Source of the DNA: Mucilaginibacter straminoryzae
Lineage (GTDB): Bacteria; Bacteroidota; Bacteroidia; Sphingobacteriales; Sphingobacteriaceae
NCBI RefSeq assembly: GCF_022953055.1
Contig: NZ_JALJEJ010000002.1
Coordinates: 310,001 to 374,000, forward strand
Direction of reading: 5' to 3'
Length of the DNA stretch: 64,000 nucleotides
Shown here: piece by piece, positions 25,791 to 34,583 of the stretch
How the letters are laid out: every line of letters starts with the position of its first letter
How positions within the stretch are numbered: position 1 is the stretch's first letter
Made by a program: the position numbers and the translations under genes
Notes under the pieces: generated by a model
Told to the model about the DNA's origin: nothing
What the model saw: the letters and a program-made list of their open reading frames with translations, nothing else
Databases searched by the model: none

Positions 25791-26240
25791 ATATAAAATC
25801 GTATTATATCTTATCTAGCTACATAACCTGCAAACCTTTTATGCATTGTTACGACTGTTACTTTTTCTTGGCCGTCAAGAAAAAGTAACCAAAAAGAACT
25901 CGTCGCTGTCACCGCAGGCTATGTACTGGTTCTGCCACTGCAAAGCCTGTGTTTGTCGCCTGCGCTGGATGCGACAGTCTAAGACGGTCACGTTCCGTTC
26001 GTGACTTTAGTTTTTTGTTTAAGGCTGGCAACCAGCTTTGGGAATAAGCAAAACAGATCGGCTGAAATGTGCGATTCAAGCGAAAACCTCTCCCCAACTC
26101 CTCTCCTGAAGAGCTTTAAAGTCCTCCTTGGGGAGAATTTAGGTCGGGCTATCGTCAATAGCTATCGTTGTCGGTGTTTCTGGTTTGCTTGAGCTAAGGG
26201 AAAAGTGCGGCAGAAAAAGCATATTGCCGGCTAGGGGCCT
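25791..26240. repeat. Gene-free stretch with dispersed-repeat character
   Basis: It contains a 14-bp perfect inverted repeat (GTTACTTTTTCTTG at 25857-25870 and CAAGAAAAAGTAAC at 25876-25889). It also contains a short CTCCCCAACTCCTCTCC...CCTTGGGGAG element around 26090-26135 of the kind seen between genes in this family. Short frames across it have no recognisable product. Confidence 0.4.
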
Positions 26241-27440
26241 CTACTTCCTCCGCTTCCGTTCTTTAACAATCAGGCTTAATTCGCGGCTCATCTGCCCTGC
26301 AATGGCTGTATTTTCCTGCGCCCGGCGGAACAAGTAAGGTAGCACAGCCTTCACCGGGCCGTAAGGCACATATTTCACAACATTGTAACCTGCCTCGGCA
26401 AGGTTAAAACTGAGGTTATCGCTCATGCCTAACAATTGTGAGAAATACACATGCGGGTGATTATGCGCGATATTTGCTTTGTCCATCAATTGCACCAACA
26501 GCGCGCAGCTATCTTCATTATGGGTACCAGCAACAAATGCGATACGTTCTACATGGTCAATGCAAAACCTTAACGCCTGGTTATAATCATGGTCTGTAGC
26601 AGCTTTATCCGGCTGGATTGGCGAAGGATAGCCCATCTCTGCCGCACGCTTGCGTTCTTTTTCCATATAAGCACCACGCACCAGCTTAGCACCGAGTACA
26701 AAACCCTCGCGGCTGGCTACGGCATAATCATCTTTAAGCGATTGCAATTTATCGTGACGATAGATCTGGTAGGTATTGTAAACAATGGCCTTATACTGGT
26801 TAAATCGGCGCATCATATCCAGCGCGAGCTGGTCAATCGTCTTCTGGATCCAGCTTTCCTCGGCGTCGATCATCACCGGCACACCCGAAGTAAAGGCCTT
26901 TTCACAAATAGCCAGTACACGCGCTTTCACTTTTTGCCATTCGCGGTCTTCTTCCGCGTTAAGCGCTGCGCCGGTGTCCAGCTTTTCCAGTAAACCAAAA
27001 CGGGCGACGCCGGTTACTTTAAATACCGTCAACGGAATGGCTTTATCGCCGGTAGCACGTACAATGGTCCGGATAATCTCGTCGCGCGTTGCGTCGAAAA
27101 CTGCTTCCTCGTCTTCACCCTCAACAGAATAGTCCAGGATAGTTCCTACATTACCGGCCTGCAGGTTTTTAATTGCTAAATCACACTCGGCAATCGTCTC
27201 CCCGCCGCAAAACTGCTTGAAAATGGTCGCCTTGATCAGCCCCTTAATTGGCAAGCCTATTTTAAGTGCGGCATTGGTAATCCCGGGCCCTACTTTTACC
27301 AGTGTGTTACTATTGATGGCTTTAAACAACCAATAGGCACGGTCAAGGTCGGCATTGGTCAGATGTTTAAAAGCAATTTCTGTATTATCAAAAGATAGTG
27401 AGGTACCTGCGGTTGAAGCGGAAATATTATTTTCAAGCAT
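26241..27440 (-). CDS. Proline dehydrogenase (monofunctional)
   Basis: A 399-residue FAD-dependent enzyme that oxidises L-proline to pyrroline-5-carboxylate. The TIM-barrel core shows the family segments GTILDYSVEGED, PVMIDAEESWIQKTIDQLAL, GAKLVRGAYMEKERKRA and the C-terminal YVPYGPVKAVLPYLFRRAQE that contacts proline and FAD. There is no P5C dehydrogenase domain, so it is the stand-alone form, as is common in Bacteroidota. It is divergent from the S4-aroB pair across 71 bp. Confidence 0.92.
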   Translation of the reverse strand: MLENNISASTAGTSLSFDNTEIAFKHLTNADLDRAYWLFKAINSNTLVKVGPGITNAALKIGLPIKGLIKATIFKQFCGGETIAECDLAIKNLQAGNVGTILDYSVEGEDEEAVFDATRDEIIRTIVRATGDKAIPLTVFKVTGVARFGLLEKLDTGAALNAEEDREWQKVKARVLAICEKAFTSGVPVMIDAEESWIQKTIDQLALDMMRRFNQYKAIVYNTYQIYRHDKLQSLKDDYAVASREGFVLGAKLVRGAYMEKERKRAAEMGYPSPIQPDKAATDHDYNQALRFCIDHVERIAFVAGTHNEDSCALLVQLMDKANIAHNHPHVYFSQLLGMSDNLSFNLAEAGYNVVKYVPYGPVKAVLPYLFRRAQENTAIAGQMSRELSLIVKERKRRK

Positions 27441-27492
27441 GGTGCAAAATTAGAAAATGCCAATTAGATAACTCATTATTCTTTGAATAGTT

Positions 27493-27500
27493 TAAATTTG
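27493..27500 (+). promoter_or_regulatory. TAnnTTTG promoter box for the S4-aroB pair
   Basis: TAAATTTG matches the Bacteroidota -7 consensus exactly and ends 11 bp before the ATG at 27512, implying a very short leader. No TTG is at the usual -33 spacing. Confidence 0.5.
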
Positions 27501-27511
27501 CCGCCGTAACC

Positions 27512-27718
27512 ATGATCGAGTTTGAGCTAAACGGAGAGTATATACCGCTGATTCAGTTGCTGAAGGCCACTAACCTGGTACAAACAGGCGGCGAAGCGCA
27601 GATAGTGGTATCGGAGGGCGAGGTAAGTTATAACGGACAGATCGATACGCGTAAAAGGCTTAAAGTGCGTAAAGGTGACGTTATTGAGTTCCGTGGCCAG
27701 CAGGTCAGGGTAATTTAA
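27512..27718 (+). CDS. Small S4-domain RNA-binding protein (YbcJ-like)
   Basis: A 68-residue protein made almost entirely of an S4 fold. Conserved stretches are YIPLIQLLKATNLVQTGGEA and VSEGEVSYNGQIDTRKRLKV, followed by GDVIEFRGQQVRV. It resembles E. coli YbcJ, a predicted RNA-binding protein possibly acting with the ribosome or pre-rRNA. aroB begins 2 bp after its stop, so the two are co-transcribed, although no functional link with shikimate synthesis is known to me. Confidence 0.88.
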   Translation: MIEFELNGEYIPLIQLLKATNLVQTGGEAQIVVSEGEVSYNGQIDTRKRLKVRKGDVIEFRGQQVRVI

Positions 27719-27720
27719 TT

Positions 27721-28785
27721 ATGGATACGATACAGAGTTTAGGCTACAATGTATATTTCAATGATAGCCTTACAGAGCTGGTAAATTTTATTCAGCAAGG
27801 AAAATATTCTAAAGTTTTTATTCTTTCAGACGACCAGACGAGCAACTGCTGCCTTCCCGCTGTAACAGAACGTCTTGACGGCGTAACCCCTTACGATTTA
27901 ATCGAGATCTCATCCGGCGAAGCCAACAAAACCATCGACTTCTGTATCGGTGTTTGGAAGATGCTGATTGATTTCGGAGCCGACCGTCATAGCCTGCTGA
28001 TTAATGTAGGCGGTGGTGTGGTTACCGATCTGGGCGGTTTTGTGGCCAGCACCTTTAAACGTGGTTTCGATTTTGTAAACGTGCCCACTACCCTGCTTTC
28101 GCAGGTGGATGCTTCTGTAGGTGGCAAAACCGGCGTAGACCTGGACAGCATTAAAAACATCATCGGTACGTTTACCCAGCCAAAAGCGGTTTTTGTTCAC
28201 CCGGGTTTCCTGGAAACATTGCCAGAGCGGCAGGTACGTTCGGGTTTGGCTGAAATGCTGAAACACGGGCTGATTGATGATGAAGCTTACTGGGACGAAT
28301 TAAAAAATAGTGATCTTTCTGTTCCAAACCCCGAATTAGTTTTTAAATCGGTAGTGATAAAAAATAAGATCGTGCTGGACGATCCGCTGGAAAAAGGGCG
28401 CCGCAAATGCCTGAATTTCGGCCATACGATTGGCCACGCCGTGGAAACTTTCTCACTCGACAATGATGGTGACCATCTGACACACGGTGAAGCCATCGCC
28501 ATCGGTATGATCTGCGAAGGCTGGCTATCGGTACAAAAAGCCGGCTTGAAACAAGAGGAACTGGAAGAAATCATCAGCGTTCTTACCCGCGTTTATCCTA
28601 AATATCATCTGGATGATTCCTGCTATACCGTACTGAACAGCCTGATGAAAAAAGACAAAAAGAACGAAGGCGATAACATTAACTGCACGCTGATAAGCAA
28701 AATAGGCGCCTGCGCCATCAACCAGATCTGTACAGAAGATGAACTTTGCGAAAGCCTAAAATTCTACGCTTCGCTGAATTTCTAA
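27721..28785 (+). CDS. aroB: 3-Dehydroquinate synthase
   Basis: A 354-residue NAD- and metal-dependent enzyme converting DAHP to 3-dehydroquinate, the second step of the shikimate pathway. Visible motifs are the NAD-binding NVGGGVVTDLGGFVAS, the substrate loop LLSQVDASVGGKTGVD and metal ligands in FGHTIGHAVE and LTHGEAIAIGM. It lies 2 bp after the S4 gene and ends before a strong terminator. The remaining pathway genes in the window (DAHP synthase, aroA, aroC) are 14-17 kb away, so the pathway is split into at least two loci. Confidence 0.95.
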   Translation: MDTIQSLGYNVYFNDSLTELVNFIQQGKYSKVFILSDDQTSNCCLPAVTERLDGVTPYDLIEISSGEANKTIDFCIGVWKMLIDFGADRHSLLINVGGGVVTDLGGFVASTFKRGFDFVNVPTTLLSQVDASVGGKTGVDLDSIKNIIGTFTQPKAVFVHPGFLETLPERQVRSGLAEMLKHGLIDDEAYWDELKNSDLSVPNPELVFKSVVIKNKIVLDDPLEKGRRKCLNFGHTIGHAVETFSLDNDGDHLTHGEAIAIGMICEGWLSVQKAGLKQEELEEIISVLTRVYPKYHLDDSCYTVLNSLMKKDKKNEGDNINCTLISKIGACAINQICTEDELCESLKFYASLNF

Positions 28786-28828
28786 AGGTTTTATTGGTCT
28801 TCCGTTATAAAACACGAGCTACAATGAG

Positions 28829-28861
28829 GGGTGTACTATCTGCTGATCGTACACCCTTTTT
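28829..28861 (+). terminator. Intrinsic terminator after aroB
   Basis: GGGTGTAC (28829-28836) and GTACACCC (28849-28856) form an 8-bp stem with a 12-base loop, followed by five T residues. Confidence 0.8.
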
Positions 28862-28918
28862 ATGTAACGCTACGCCTATTTCTGCTTCACTCAAAATCTC
28901 GATTTAGACAACTTTCGC

Positions 28919-28926
28919 TACCTTTG
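28919..28926 (+). promoter_or_regulatory. TAnnTTTG box just before the nitroreductase gene
   Basis: TACCTTTG matches the -7 consensus and ends only 5 bp before the ATG at 28932. If used, the transcript would be essentially leaderless. Confidence 0.4.
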
Positions 28927-28931
28927 CCGCT

Positions 28932-29528
28932 ATGGATAATCAAGATTTTGTAACGATCAGTAATATTATTAAAAGCCGCCGTACGGTGAAGGCCGCAGCC
29001 ATGAACGGCAATAAAATACCTAACGGCCACGTAGCAGCCCTGCTCGAACTGGCCGATTGGGCACCTAACCACGGCTCTACAGAACCCTGGCGTTTTGTAG
29101 TGTATGAAAACCCGGCAGATTTCTGCCAACAGCATGCGGGTTTGTATAAAGAGCATACGCCTGCAGAAAATTTTAACGAAACCAGCTACAACAACTTCAT
29201 GACGCAGGGTAACAAGGCTTCGCATGTACTGGTAGCCGTTATGAAACGTGGCGACCTGCCCAAGATCCCGGTATTTGAAGAGATCATCGCAGCTTCATGC
29301 GCTGTTGAAAACCTGCTATTAGGCGCTACAGCGTTAAACATCGTTGGATTCTGGAGCACCGGCGGCATGATCTTGAAACAGCCGATGAAAGATTTTCTTC
29401 AACTAGGCGAAGAAGACCATGTATTGGGCGTTCTTTACCTGGGCTATGCAGACGAAAAACCAGAAGGCCGTCGGAAAATACCGCTGGAAGAAAAAGTAAA
29501 ATGGGTTGCTGCAGCGGCAAACAATTAA
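28932..29528 (+). CDS. Nitroreductase-family flavoprotein
   Basis: A 198-residue FMN oxidoreductase. FMN contacts are suggested by IIKSRRTVKAAAMNG at the N-terminus, WAPNHGSTEPWRFVV and the C-terminal GVLYLGYADEKPEGRRK. Family enzymes reduce nitroaromatics, quinones or enones with NAD(P)H, and the physiological substrate is not evident. It closely resembles the YdjA-like subgroup in length and motifs. It is a single-gene unit between the aroB terminator and its own terminator. Confidence 0.87.
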   Translation: MDNQDFVTISNIIKSRRTVKAAAMNGNKIPNGHVAALLELADWAPNHGSTEPWRFVVYENPADFCQQHAGLYKEHTPAENFNETSYNNFMTQGNKASHVLVAVMKRGDLPKIPVFEEIIAASCAVENLLLGATALNIVGFWSTGGMILKQPMKDFLQLGEEDHVLGVLYLGYADEKPEGRRKIPLEEKVKWVAAAANN

Positions 29529-29553
29529 CTGCCAGAATAATTTATTAATTTAT

Positions 29554-29590
29554 AATGAGATTTTAATGACTGTTAAAATCTCATTTCTTT
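29554..29590 (+). terminator. Intrinsic terminator after the nitroreductase
   Basis: Perfect 13-bp arms AATGAGATTTTAA (29554-29566) and TTAAAATCTCATT (29573-29585) flank a 6-base loop and are followed by TCTTTTT. Confidence 0.8.
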
Positions 29591-29591
29591 T

Positions 29592-29599
29592 TATATTTG
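29592..29599 (+). promoter_or_regulatory. TAnnTTTG promoter box upstream of the L,D-transpeptidase-like gene
   Basis: TATATTTG matches the -7 consensus. It lies 83 bp before the ATG at 29683 and just after the preceding terminator. Confidence 0.5.
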
Positions 29600-29682
29600 T
29601 GATACAAATCACAATCAAACAATTATAAAACTCTGACTTAAACCTGTTATATTGTCTAAAACTATTGATTAAAAAACAGGAT

Positions 29683-30495
29683 ATGAAGAAAACGTTTGGA
29701 TGGGCAGCAGGCATTTTATTGGGTATTGGCGTAATAGCCACCAGTTTTAAGCCCGCCCCGATAGCTAAAGCAGATACTTTGGCAACGGCGACAACTGTTG
29801 CAACCGATGCAAATTCATTAAGCGCCCGTTTCGGCCAGTTTGCCTCAAATGTATACCAGGGTGCAGCTTTGGAACAATCAGGCTTAAGCTTAGCTGTATT
29901 TGAGAAAGCACTTACCGGTTTCTATAACTTAAAGTTAGCTCACAAACTTCCGCAGAAAAGCCAGGTGCTTACCGTGGTAGATTTTACCTTGCCAAGCCGC
30001 GCAAAACGCATGTGGATCATCGATCTGGCTAATAAAGCTTTATTGCTGAATACGTGGGTAGCACACGGGCAAGGCAGTGGCGATGATGTAGCAACCAAAT
30101 TCTCTAATACAGAAGAATCGCACCAAAGCAGCCTTGGTTTCTATGTAACCGACGATATTTATTTTGGTAAACATGGCCGTTCACTTCGTTTGGATGGTAT
30201 GGATGCAGGCTTTAACAACCTGGCCCGTCAGCGCGCTATTGTGATCCATGCGGCAGATTATGTTTGCCAAAACACTATTAATCAGCTTGGCCGTTTAGGT
30301 CGCAGCTTTGGTTGCCCGGCGGTATCACCTTTAGTAGCAAATCAGGTAATCAATACTTTAAAAGGCAGAAACATGTTGTTCATTAACGGTAATGACAACC
30401 GTTACAACTCCAGATATTTAAATACAGAATTAGCTGCAAGTGCCGCCCTTGGTACGGATACCGCTGGCAAACAACCCTTAACTGCAGCTTTATAA
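29683..30495 (+). CDS. Secreted murein L,D-transpeptidase catalytic domain protein
   Basis: 270 residues from the ATG at 29683; a TTG 18 bp upstream lengthens the frame but would precede a normal signal peptide. The signal peptide (KKTFGWAAGILLGIGVIATS) targets the periplasm. The conserved core runs from MWIIDLANKALLLNTWVAHG through GFYVTDDIYFGKHGRSLRLDG to the catalytic region IVIHAADYVC and GRSFGCPAVSP (the nucleophile Cys lies in FGCPA, the His in VIHAA). It belongs to the YkuD-related family with a GRSxGCP rather than SHGCxR signature. It probably remodels peptidoglycan cross-links. The convergent neighbour is a second, unrelated-length L,D-transpeptidase. Confidence 0.85.
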   Translation: MKKTFGWAAGILLGIGVIATSFKPAPIAKADTLATATTVATDANSLSARFGQFASNVYQGAALEQSGLSLAVFEKALTGFYNLKLAHKLPQKSQVLTVVDFTLPSRAKRMWIIDLANKALLLNTWVAHGQGSGDDVATKFSNTEESHQSSLGFYVTDDIYFGKHGRSLRLDGMDAGFNNLARQRAIVIHAADYVCQNTINQLGRLGRSFGCPAVSPLVANQVINTLKGRNMLFINGNDNRYNSRYLNTELAASAALGTDTAGKQPLTAAL

Positions 30496-30518
30496 TACTT
30501 CGAAATTTCTATAAGCAG

Positions 30519-30550
30519 AAAATGCCCGGCTATATCAACCCGGGCATTTT
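30519..30550. terminator. Bidirectional terminator between two L,D-transpeptidase genes
   Basis: AAAATGCCCGG (30519-30529) pairs perfectly with CCGGGCATTTT (30540-30550). A-rich and T-rich edges serve both the plus-strand gene ending at 30495 and the minus-strand gene ending at 30570. Confidence 0.8.
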
Positions 30551-30569
30551 ACGTAATAACATTTTATAG

Positions 30570-32105
30570 TTATGCAGCCAAATATTTCTGCATGTGCCCG
30601 TAAAGGACGATATCTAAGCCATACACATCAGGGCGGAATTGCAGCGTACCGCTCTCATCTGCCCAGCAGGTAACGTAGGTAATATAAACCGGAACCTTTT
30701 TAGCTAATGCTATGTCTGTAGGGTGCGGGTTATCTTCACTGATCAGTTTTTGTACCAAGCTAAACTTCGGTCCGTCGCCGAAAAGACTATGAGCCAAGTC
30801 AATTGGTTTCTCTAACCGCACGCAACCGTGGCTCACCGCGCGCATCGTCCAACCAAATGGTGCCTGCGCAGGAGTATCGTGCAGGTAAACGCTGCTCTTG
30901 TTAGGGAACAGGAATTTAATTTTACCTAACGAGTTGTCAGAGCCTGGCTTTTGCTTAAACTGGTATTCGGATAAATTAACGGAACCCCAGTCGACATTTT
31001 CGGTATCATCCATTTTCTGACCATTGTGGTACACCTCCATATTGTTGTTATCCAGGTAATAAGGGTCAGCTTTAGCATGTTCCACAATTTCCTTGCTGAC
31101 AATGCTTTGCGGGATATTCCAAATAGGGTTTACCTGCGCTTCATAGATCATGCTGTTTAATTGAGGCGTCTCGCGCGAAAACGGACGGTCTACTTTGTCA
31201 CTTTCATCATACTCTACCAATGTATTTTCCTTGTCTTTATTGCGGCCCTCTCCTACACAAACCTTCATATTTAATGTGGAATGCCCGTTTTCCATTACGT
31301 CTAACTGAAACGCAGGGATATTTACAATTACATATTTAGCTTCCCCGGGTTTGTTTTTCCAACGCAGGCGTTCCAGGTTCACTTTTATGGCGCGCTCGGT
31401 TTCTTCTTTAGACATCCCTGGCGCGGTTACGCCTTGCGTCAACGCCTTTTGTAAAGCAATATATTGGGGATTTTTAGGCTGGATGCTATCCAGGTAGGTA
31501 CGGAAGTTGCTCACCTGAAGCACACCTCTTGCTGTTGTACTGTCTGGGCGTAGTGTTTTGGTAAAATAACGTGCGTAAATACGGCGCGGGCTGATGATCC
31601 CATATTGGAGGGCGTTCGAATAATTGATCATCACATTAGCGGTAAGTATTTCCAGCTTCGCCATATCCTGGTATGCTTCTTCGGTGGTTTTGATCCCCTT
31701 TTTATCATAGAACTTCTTCAGGAGTTCGTTATACTCCTGGGCGCTGAAAATCTTAGGGTCGAGGCCATGAGCGGCTGCTTTGCTTAGGTAATCTGCCAAC
31801 ACTTTCAGGTCGTCATTCTTCAGATGGTCCATCACAAACACCGGATCGTACTCGTGCTGCTGGTACCAGCTGAGTATTGTTGAAGCATTGTTTAGTTTAG
31901 ATTTCTTATCATTCAGCATCTGTTCAAAAACAGGCTGAAAGCCTTCGGGTGTTACGTTTTTGAATACTTTATTTTTCGTTTTATCGTAAAGTTCGCGGCC
32001 CATGTCAGAGCGGCTTTTTTTACAGCTGTCGAGAACAAACAGAACAGCGCAGATCAGCAAAAACGAGGAAAGGCCGGTTTTTAACTTATGGTAATTAATG
32101 TTCAT
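30570..32105 (-). CDS. L,D-transpeptidase, YcbB/LdtD-like, probable lipoprotein
   Basis: A 511-residue protein with an N-terminal signal ending L-D-S-C28, a plausible lipobox. A long helical scaffolding domain (about 40-260) precedes the YkuD catalytic domain, which has YVIVNIPAFQLDVMENGHST, NPIWNIPQSIV and the catalytic SHGCVRLEKP with its Cys nucleophile. This layout matches LdtD/YcbB, which makes 3-3 cross-links in peptidoglycan from the periplasmic side. It is convergent with the smaller transpeptidase-like gene, with a shared terminator between them, so the two are independently expressed. Confidence 0.9.
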   Translation of the reverse strand: MNINYHKLKTGLSSFLLICAVLFVLDSCKKSRSDMGRELYDKTKNKVFKNVTPEGFQPVFEQMLNDKKSKLNNASTILSWYQQHEYDPVFVMDHLKNDDLKVLADYLSKAAAHGLDPKIFSAQEYNELLKKFYDKKGIKTTEEAYQDMAKLEILTANVMINYSNALQYGIISPRRIYARYFTKTLRPDSTTARGVLQVSNFRTYLDSIQPKNPQYIALQKALTQGVTAPGMSKEETERAIKVNLERLRWKNKPGEAKYVIVNIPAFQLDVMENGHSTLNMKVCVGEGRNKDKENTLVEYDESDKVDRPFSRETPQLNSMIYEAQVNPIWNIPQSIVSKEIVEHAKADPYYLDNNNMEVYHNGQKMDDTENVDWGSVNLSEYQFKQKPGSDNSLGKIKFLFPNKSSVYLHDTPAQAPFGWTMRAVSHGCVRLEKPIDLAHSLFGDGPKFSLVQKLISEDNPHPTDIALAKKVPVYITYVTCWADESGTLQFRPDVYGLDIVLYGHMQKYLAA

Positions 32106-32305
32106 AGGGATTATCTTAAAATATGCCGAACTAAAGCAATAGGTGTACCATGATCATAAATGGTTCAAAATAAAGCAATAATGCGATATATAAAACAAGA
32201 AGGAGCTTTAGTTGTCGGTAAAACAGCGCATTTTCTTAGCATTTAGTGTAGCATCACCAATACGTCATTTCTAACTAGGGCAATCAAAACATTCGCATCA
32301 ACGTT

Positions 32306-32313
32306 TACATTTG
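32306..32313 (+). promoter_or_regulatory. TAnnTTTG box before the DinB gene
   Basis: TACATTTG matches the -7 consensus and ends 10 bp before the ATG at 32324. Confidence 0.45.
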
Positions 32314-32323
32314 AATATCCGCT

Positions 32324-32839
32324 ATGACGAACCCATTATTACCCGAAGTATGGCTGCGCGGGCCTTTACAGGATGTGTCGGCATTATTACAACCTGTTGC
32401 ACACGCACTATTGCAAGCATGCGAAGAAGTAAACAGCCTGATGATTAATTTCCCGGAAAAGCAGTTATTTGATAAAGTAGCCGGAATGGCATCGCCGGCG
32501 TTCCACCTTCAGCATATGGCCGGCGTGCTCGACCGCCTGTTTACCTATGCCCACGGACACGCCCTGACCGCAGAACAGCTGCATTACCTTGCAAATGAAG
32601 GAAAACTGGACACCAGTATTACTTTGAAAGAATTACTTGATCTTTTTAACCAGCGGATTGATGACGCGATAGCCGCCTTAAAGCAATTTGACGAAACGCA
32701 GCTGACAGATTTCAGAGGTGTTGGGCGAAAGCAGCTACCATCTACCGTGATCGGTTTGCTGGTACATTCAGCAGAACATACCATGAGGCATACCGGTCAG
32801 TTGCTGGTTACCGTGAATGTACTTAAAGGCTGTCAATAA
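32324..32839 (+). CDS. DinB-family protein
   Basis: A 171-residue four-helix protein of the DinB/YfiT type. The probable metal-binding histidines are in SPAFHLQHMAGVLDRL (first helix pair) and LLVHSAEHTMRHTGQLL near the C-terminus. Family members include thiol-dependent transferases (bacillithiol or mycothiol S-transferases), but many are uncharacterised. It stands alone on the plus strand, and its last 17 bp overlap the 3' end of the convergent cheB gene. Confidence 0.85.
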   Translation: MTNPLLPEVWLRGPLQDVSALLQPVAHALLQACEEVNSLMINFPEKQLFDKVAGMASPAFHLQHMAGVLDRLFTYAHGHALTAEQLHYLANEGKLDTSITLKELLDLFNQRIDDAIAALKQFDETQLTDFRGVGRKQLPSTVIGLLVHSAEHTMRHTGQLLVTVNVLKGCQ

Positions 32840-33401
32840 AACCCGGGATATCCTGAATGCCCAATATGCGTTCAACTTTAAGCTGATTAACTGCAGCCTG
32901 TGGCATGTAAGGTACCTGCGCGCTGGACGGATCCTGAACGGCAATGATTCCGCCGTGTTCCTGGATCACCTGCAGGCCATCTACACCATCGGCATTTGCA
33001 CCGGACAACAATATCCCGACAGTGCCTTTTCCGTAGGCTTCGGCGGCGCTTTCAAAAGTAACATCAATACTTGGGCGCGAATAATTGATCTTTTCAGAGT
33101 CGTCCAGCGAGAAGTGCTTATCGCGTTCAACCAGCAAATGGTAATCAGGCGGCGCCAGGTAGATCATTCCCGGTATAATCGGATCTTTGTCATCTGCCTC
33201 TTTCACCACCAGTTTCGCCCGATGGGCCATCAGGGTGCTCAGGCTCGAATCTGAATCGCTTTTACGGTGTAATACAACAACTACAGGTATTCGCAGGGTT
33301 GGTTTCAGGTGCTGCAGTATAAACATAATCACCGGAAGACTACCTGCAGAACCACCAATCACCACCAGTTTTTCCTCGTCTCTTAGTGAATCTTTCGCCA
33401 T
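32823..33401 (-). CDS. cheB: CheB-type protein-glutamate methylesterase (catalytic domain only)
   Basis: 192 residues comprising only the methylesterase domain, with no N-terminal receiver. The catalytic triad is visible: Ser in VIGGSAGSLPV, His in VVVLHRKSDSD and Asp in LLSGANADGVDGL. It removes methyl esters (or deamidates Gln) on signalling helices. Its start overlaps the cheR 3' end by 19 bp. No methyl-accepting chemotaxis protein or CheA/CheW is nearby. Its partners are probably the hybrid kinases upstream in this operon, a known but little-understood arrangement. Confidence 0.9.
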   Translation of the reverse strand: MAKDSLRDEEKLVVIGGSAGSLPVIMFILQHLKPTLRIPVVVVLHRKSDSDSSLSTLMAHRAKLVVKEADDKDPIIPGMIYLAPPDYHLLVERDKHFSLDDSEKINYSRPSIDVTFESAAEAYGKGTVGILLSGANADGVDGLQVIQEHGGIIAVQDPSSAQVPYMPQAAVNQLKVERILGIQDIPGFIDSL

Positions 33402-34201
33402 ATTTTTTCTTTACTTTCCTGCCTGTACCGGTTGGCTATGGGCGAAAACTTAATAGTTTCTTTACTGCCTACCGCCAGGTAACCGAGTTTTTCAAGGCTT
33501 TCGTCGAAAAGTGCAAAAACCCTGCCCTGCAATTCTTTTTCGAAATAGATCAGCACATTACGGCACATAATTAACTGAAACTGGTTGAAAGAACTTTCCG
33601 AAACCAGGTTATGGGTAGAGAAAACCATGCGCCTGCTCAACTCTTCGTCAAACTTTGCGCTGTTATAACTCGCTGTGTAGTAGCTGGAAAAATCCTCTTT
33701 ACCACCAGAAGCAATATAGTTTTCGGAGTACTGCTTCATCTGGCTGAGGGGAAATATCCCCGTAGCCGCTTTTTGCAAAACCTGCGTATTAATATCCGTA
33801 GCGTATAGTAACGATTTGTGCAATAAATTGGCCTCTTTGAGCAATATTGCCATCGAATACACTTCCTCGCCGGTGGAGCATCCCGCGTGCCATATCCTTA
33901 TAAAAGGATACGTGGCCAGCACGGGTAATACTTCTGTCCTTAAGGCATGGTAAAAAGCCGGATCACGGAACATTTCGGTCACATTCACCGTAATTTGTTC
34001 TACACACCGTCTGGCATATTCAGCGTCGTTGCGCACCTGGTAGCGTAACTCAGCAAAGCTCGGAAACCTGTCGAGGGTAAACAGGCGGTTCAGCCTGCGC
34101 TTCAGCGAAGCCTTGGCATAATCTGTAAAATCGTATCCGTAAAGCTCGAGCAGGTCTGAAAGCAACAACGCCATTTCCTGCTCACCGATAGCGTTATCCA
34201 T
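33383..34201 (-). CDS. cheR: CheR-type protein-glutamate methyltransferase
   Basis: A 272-residue SAM-dependent methyltransferase. The N-terminal helical CheR domain (about 1-75) is followed by the Rossmann domain with the SAM motif IRIWHAGCSTGEEVYSMA. Other typical segments are ITVNVTEMFRDPAFYHALR and FQLIMCRNVLIYFEKELQ. It should methylate Glu side chains on a signalling protein. It overlaps cheB by 19 bp and lies 2 bp after the lone receiver, so the set is one operon. Without an MCP in the locus, the target may be the E/Q-rich coiled coil of the hybrid kinase. Confidence 0.9.
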   Translation of the reverse strand: MDNAIGEQEMALLLSDLLELYGYDFTDYAKASLKRRLNRLFTLDRFPSFAELRYQVRNDAEYARRCVEQITVNVTEMFRDPAFYHALRTEVLPVLATYPFIRIWHAGCSTGEEVYSMAILLKEANLLHKSLLYATDINTQVLQKAATGIFPLSQMKQYSENYIASGGKEDFSSYYTASYNSAKFDEELSRRMVFSTHNLVSESSFNQFQLIMCRNVLIYFEKELQGRVFALFDESLEKLGYLAVGSKETIKFSPIANRYRQESKEKIWRKIH

Positions 34202-34203
34202 TA

Positions 34204-34581
34204 TTATTTTAAATAATTATTCAACAAATCCGTAAGCACATCTACATTTACCGGTTTAGATATGTAGGCACTTGCACCTGCTTCAAAGCATTTCTCCCTG
34301 TCGCCAGGCATAGCCTGCGCAGTTACGGCAACAACGGGCAGATCAGCAATGCGCTCATCCGTCCTGATTCGTCCCAAGGCTTCGTAACCATCCATCTCCG
34401 GCATCATCATATCAAGCAGTACAACAGCAATAGTGTTATCTTGTTGTAACATATTTAACGCCGTTATGGCATCCGTAGCAGACAATATCTGGTAACCTTT
34501 GGCGCGAAGGGTAAGGCTTAATGCAAATATATTGCGGGTATCGTCGTCTACGATCAGTATTTTTTTGGAGGTTTGGGTCAT
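34204..34581 (-). CDS. Single-domain response regulator
   Basis: A 125-residue CheY-like receiver with acidic pocket D12-D13-D14, phosphoacceptor D57 in VVLLDMMMPEMDG and Lys in AYISKPVNVD. There is no output domain. It is strikingly similar to the third receiver of the hybrid kinase just upstream in the operon (2-bp gap). Shared stretches include DDD-x-RNIF, LLDMMMPEMDGYE or its LMDMMMPEMDGYE form, GDREKC-x-AGAS and YISKPV. This suggests that it arose by duplication and may accept phosphate from the same kinase. Confidence 0.92.
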   Translation of the reverse strand: MTQTSKKILIVDDDTRNIFALSLTLRAKGYQILSATDAITALNMLQQDNTIAVVLLDMMMPEMDGYEALGRIRTDERIADLPVVAVTAQAMPGDREKCFEAGASAYISKPVNVDVLTDLLNNYLK

Positions 34582-34583
34582 TT

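Noticed and set aside
25909..26097. 62-residue minus-strand frame between the 58-aa gene and proline dehydrogenase
   Set aside because: It runs through dispersed-repeat DNA and shows no protein-like pattern.
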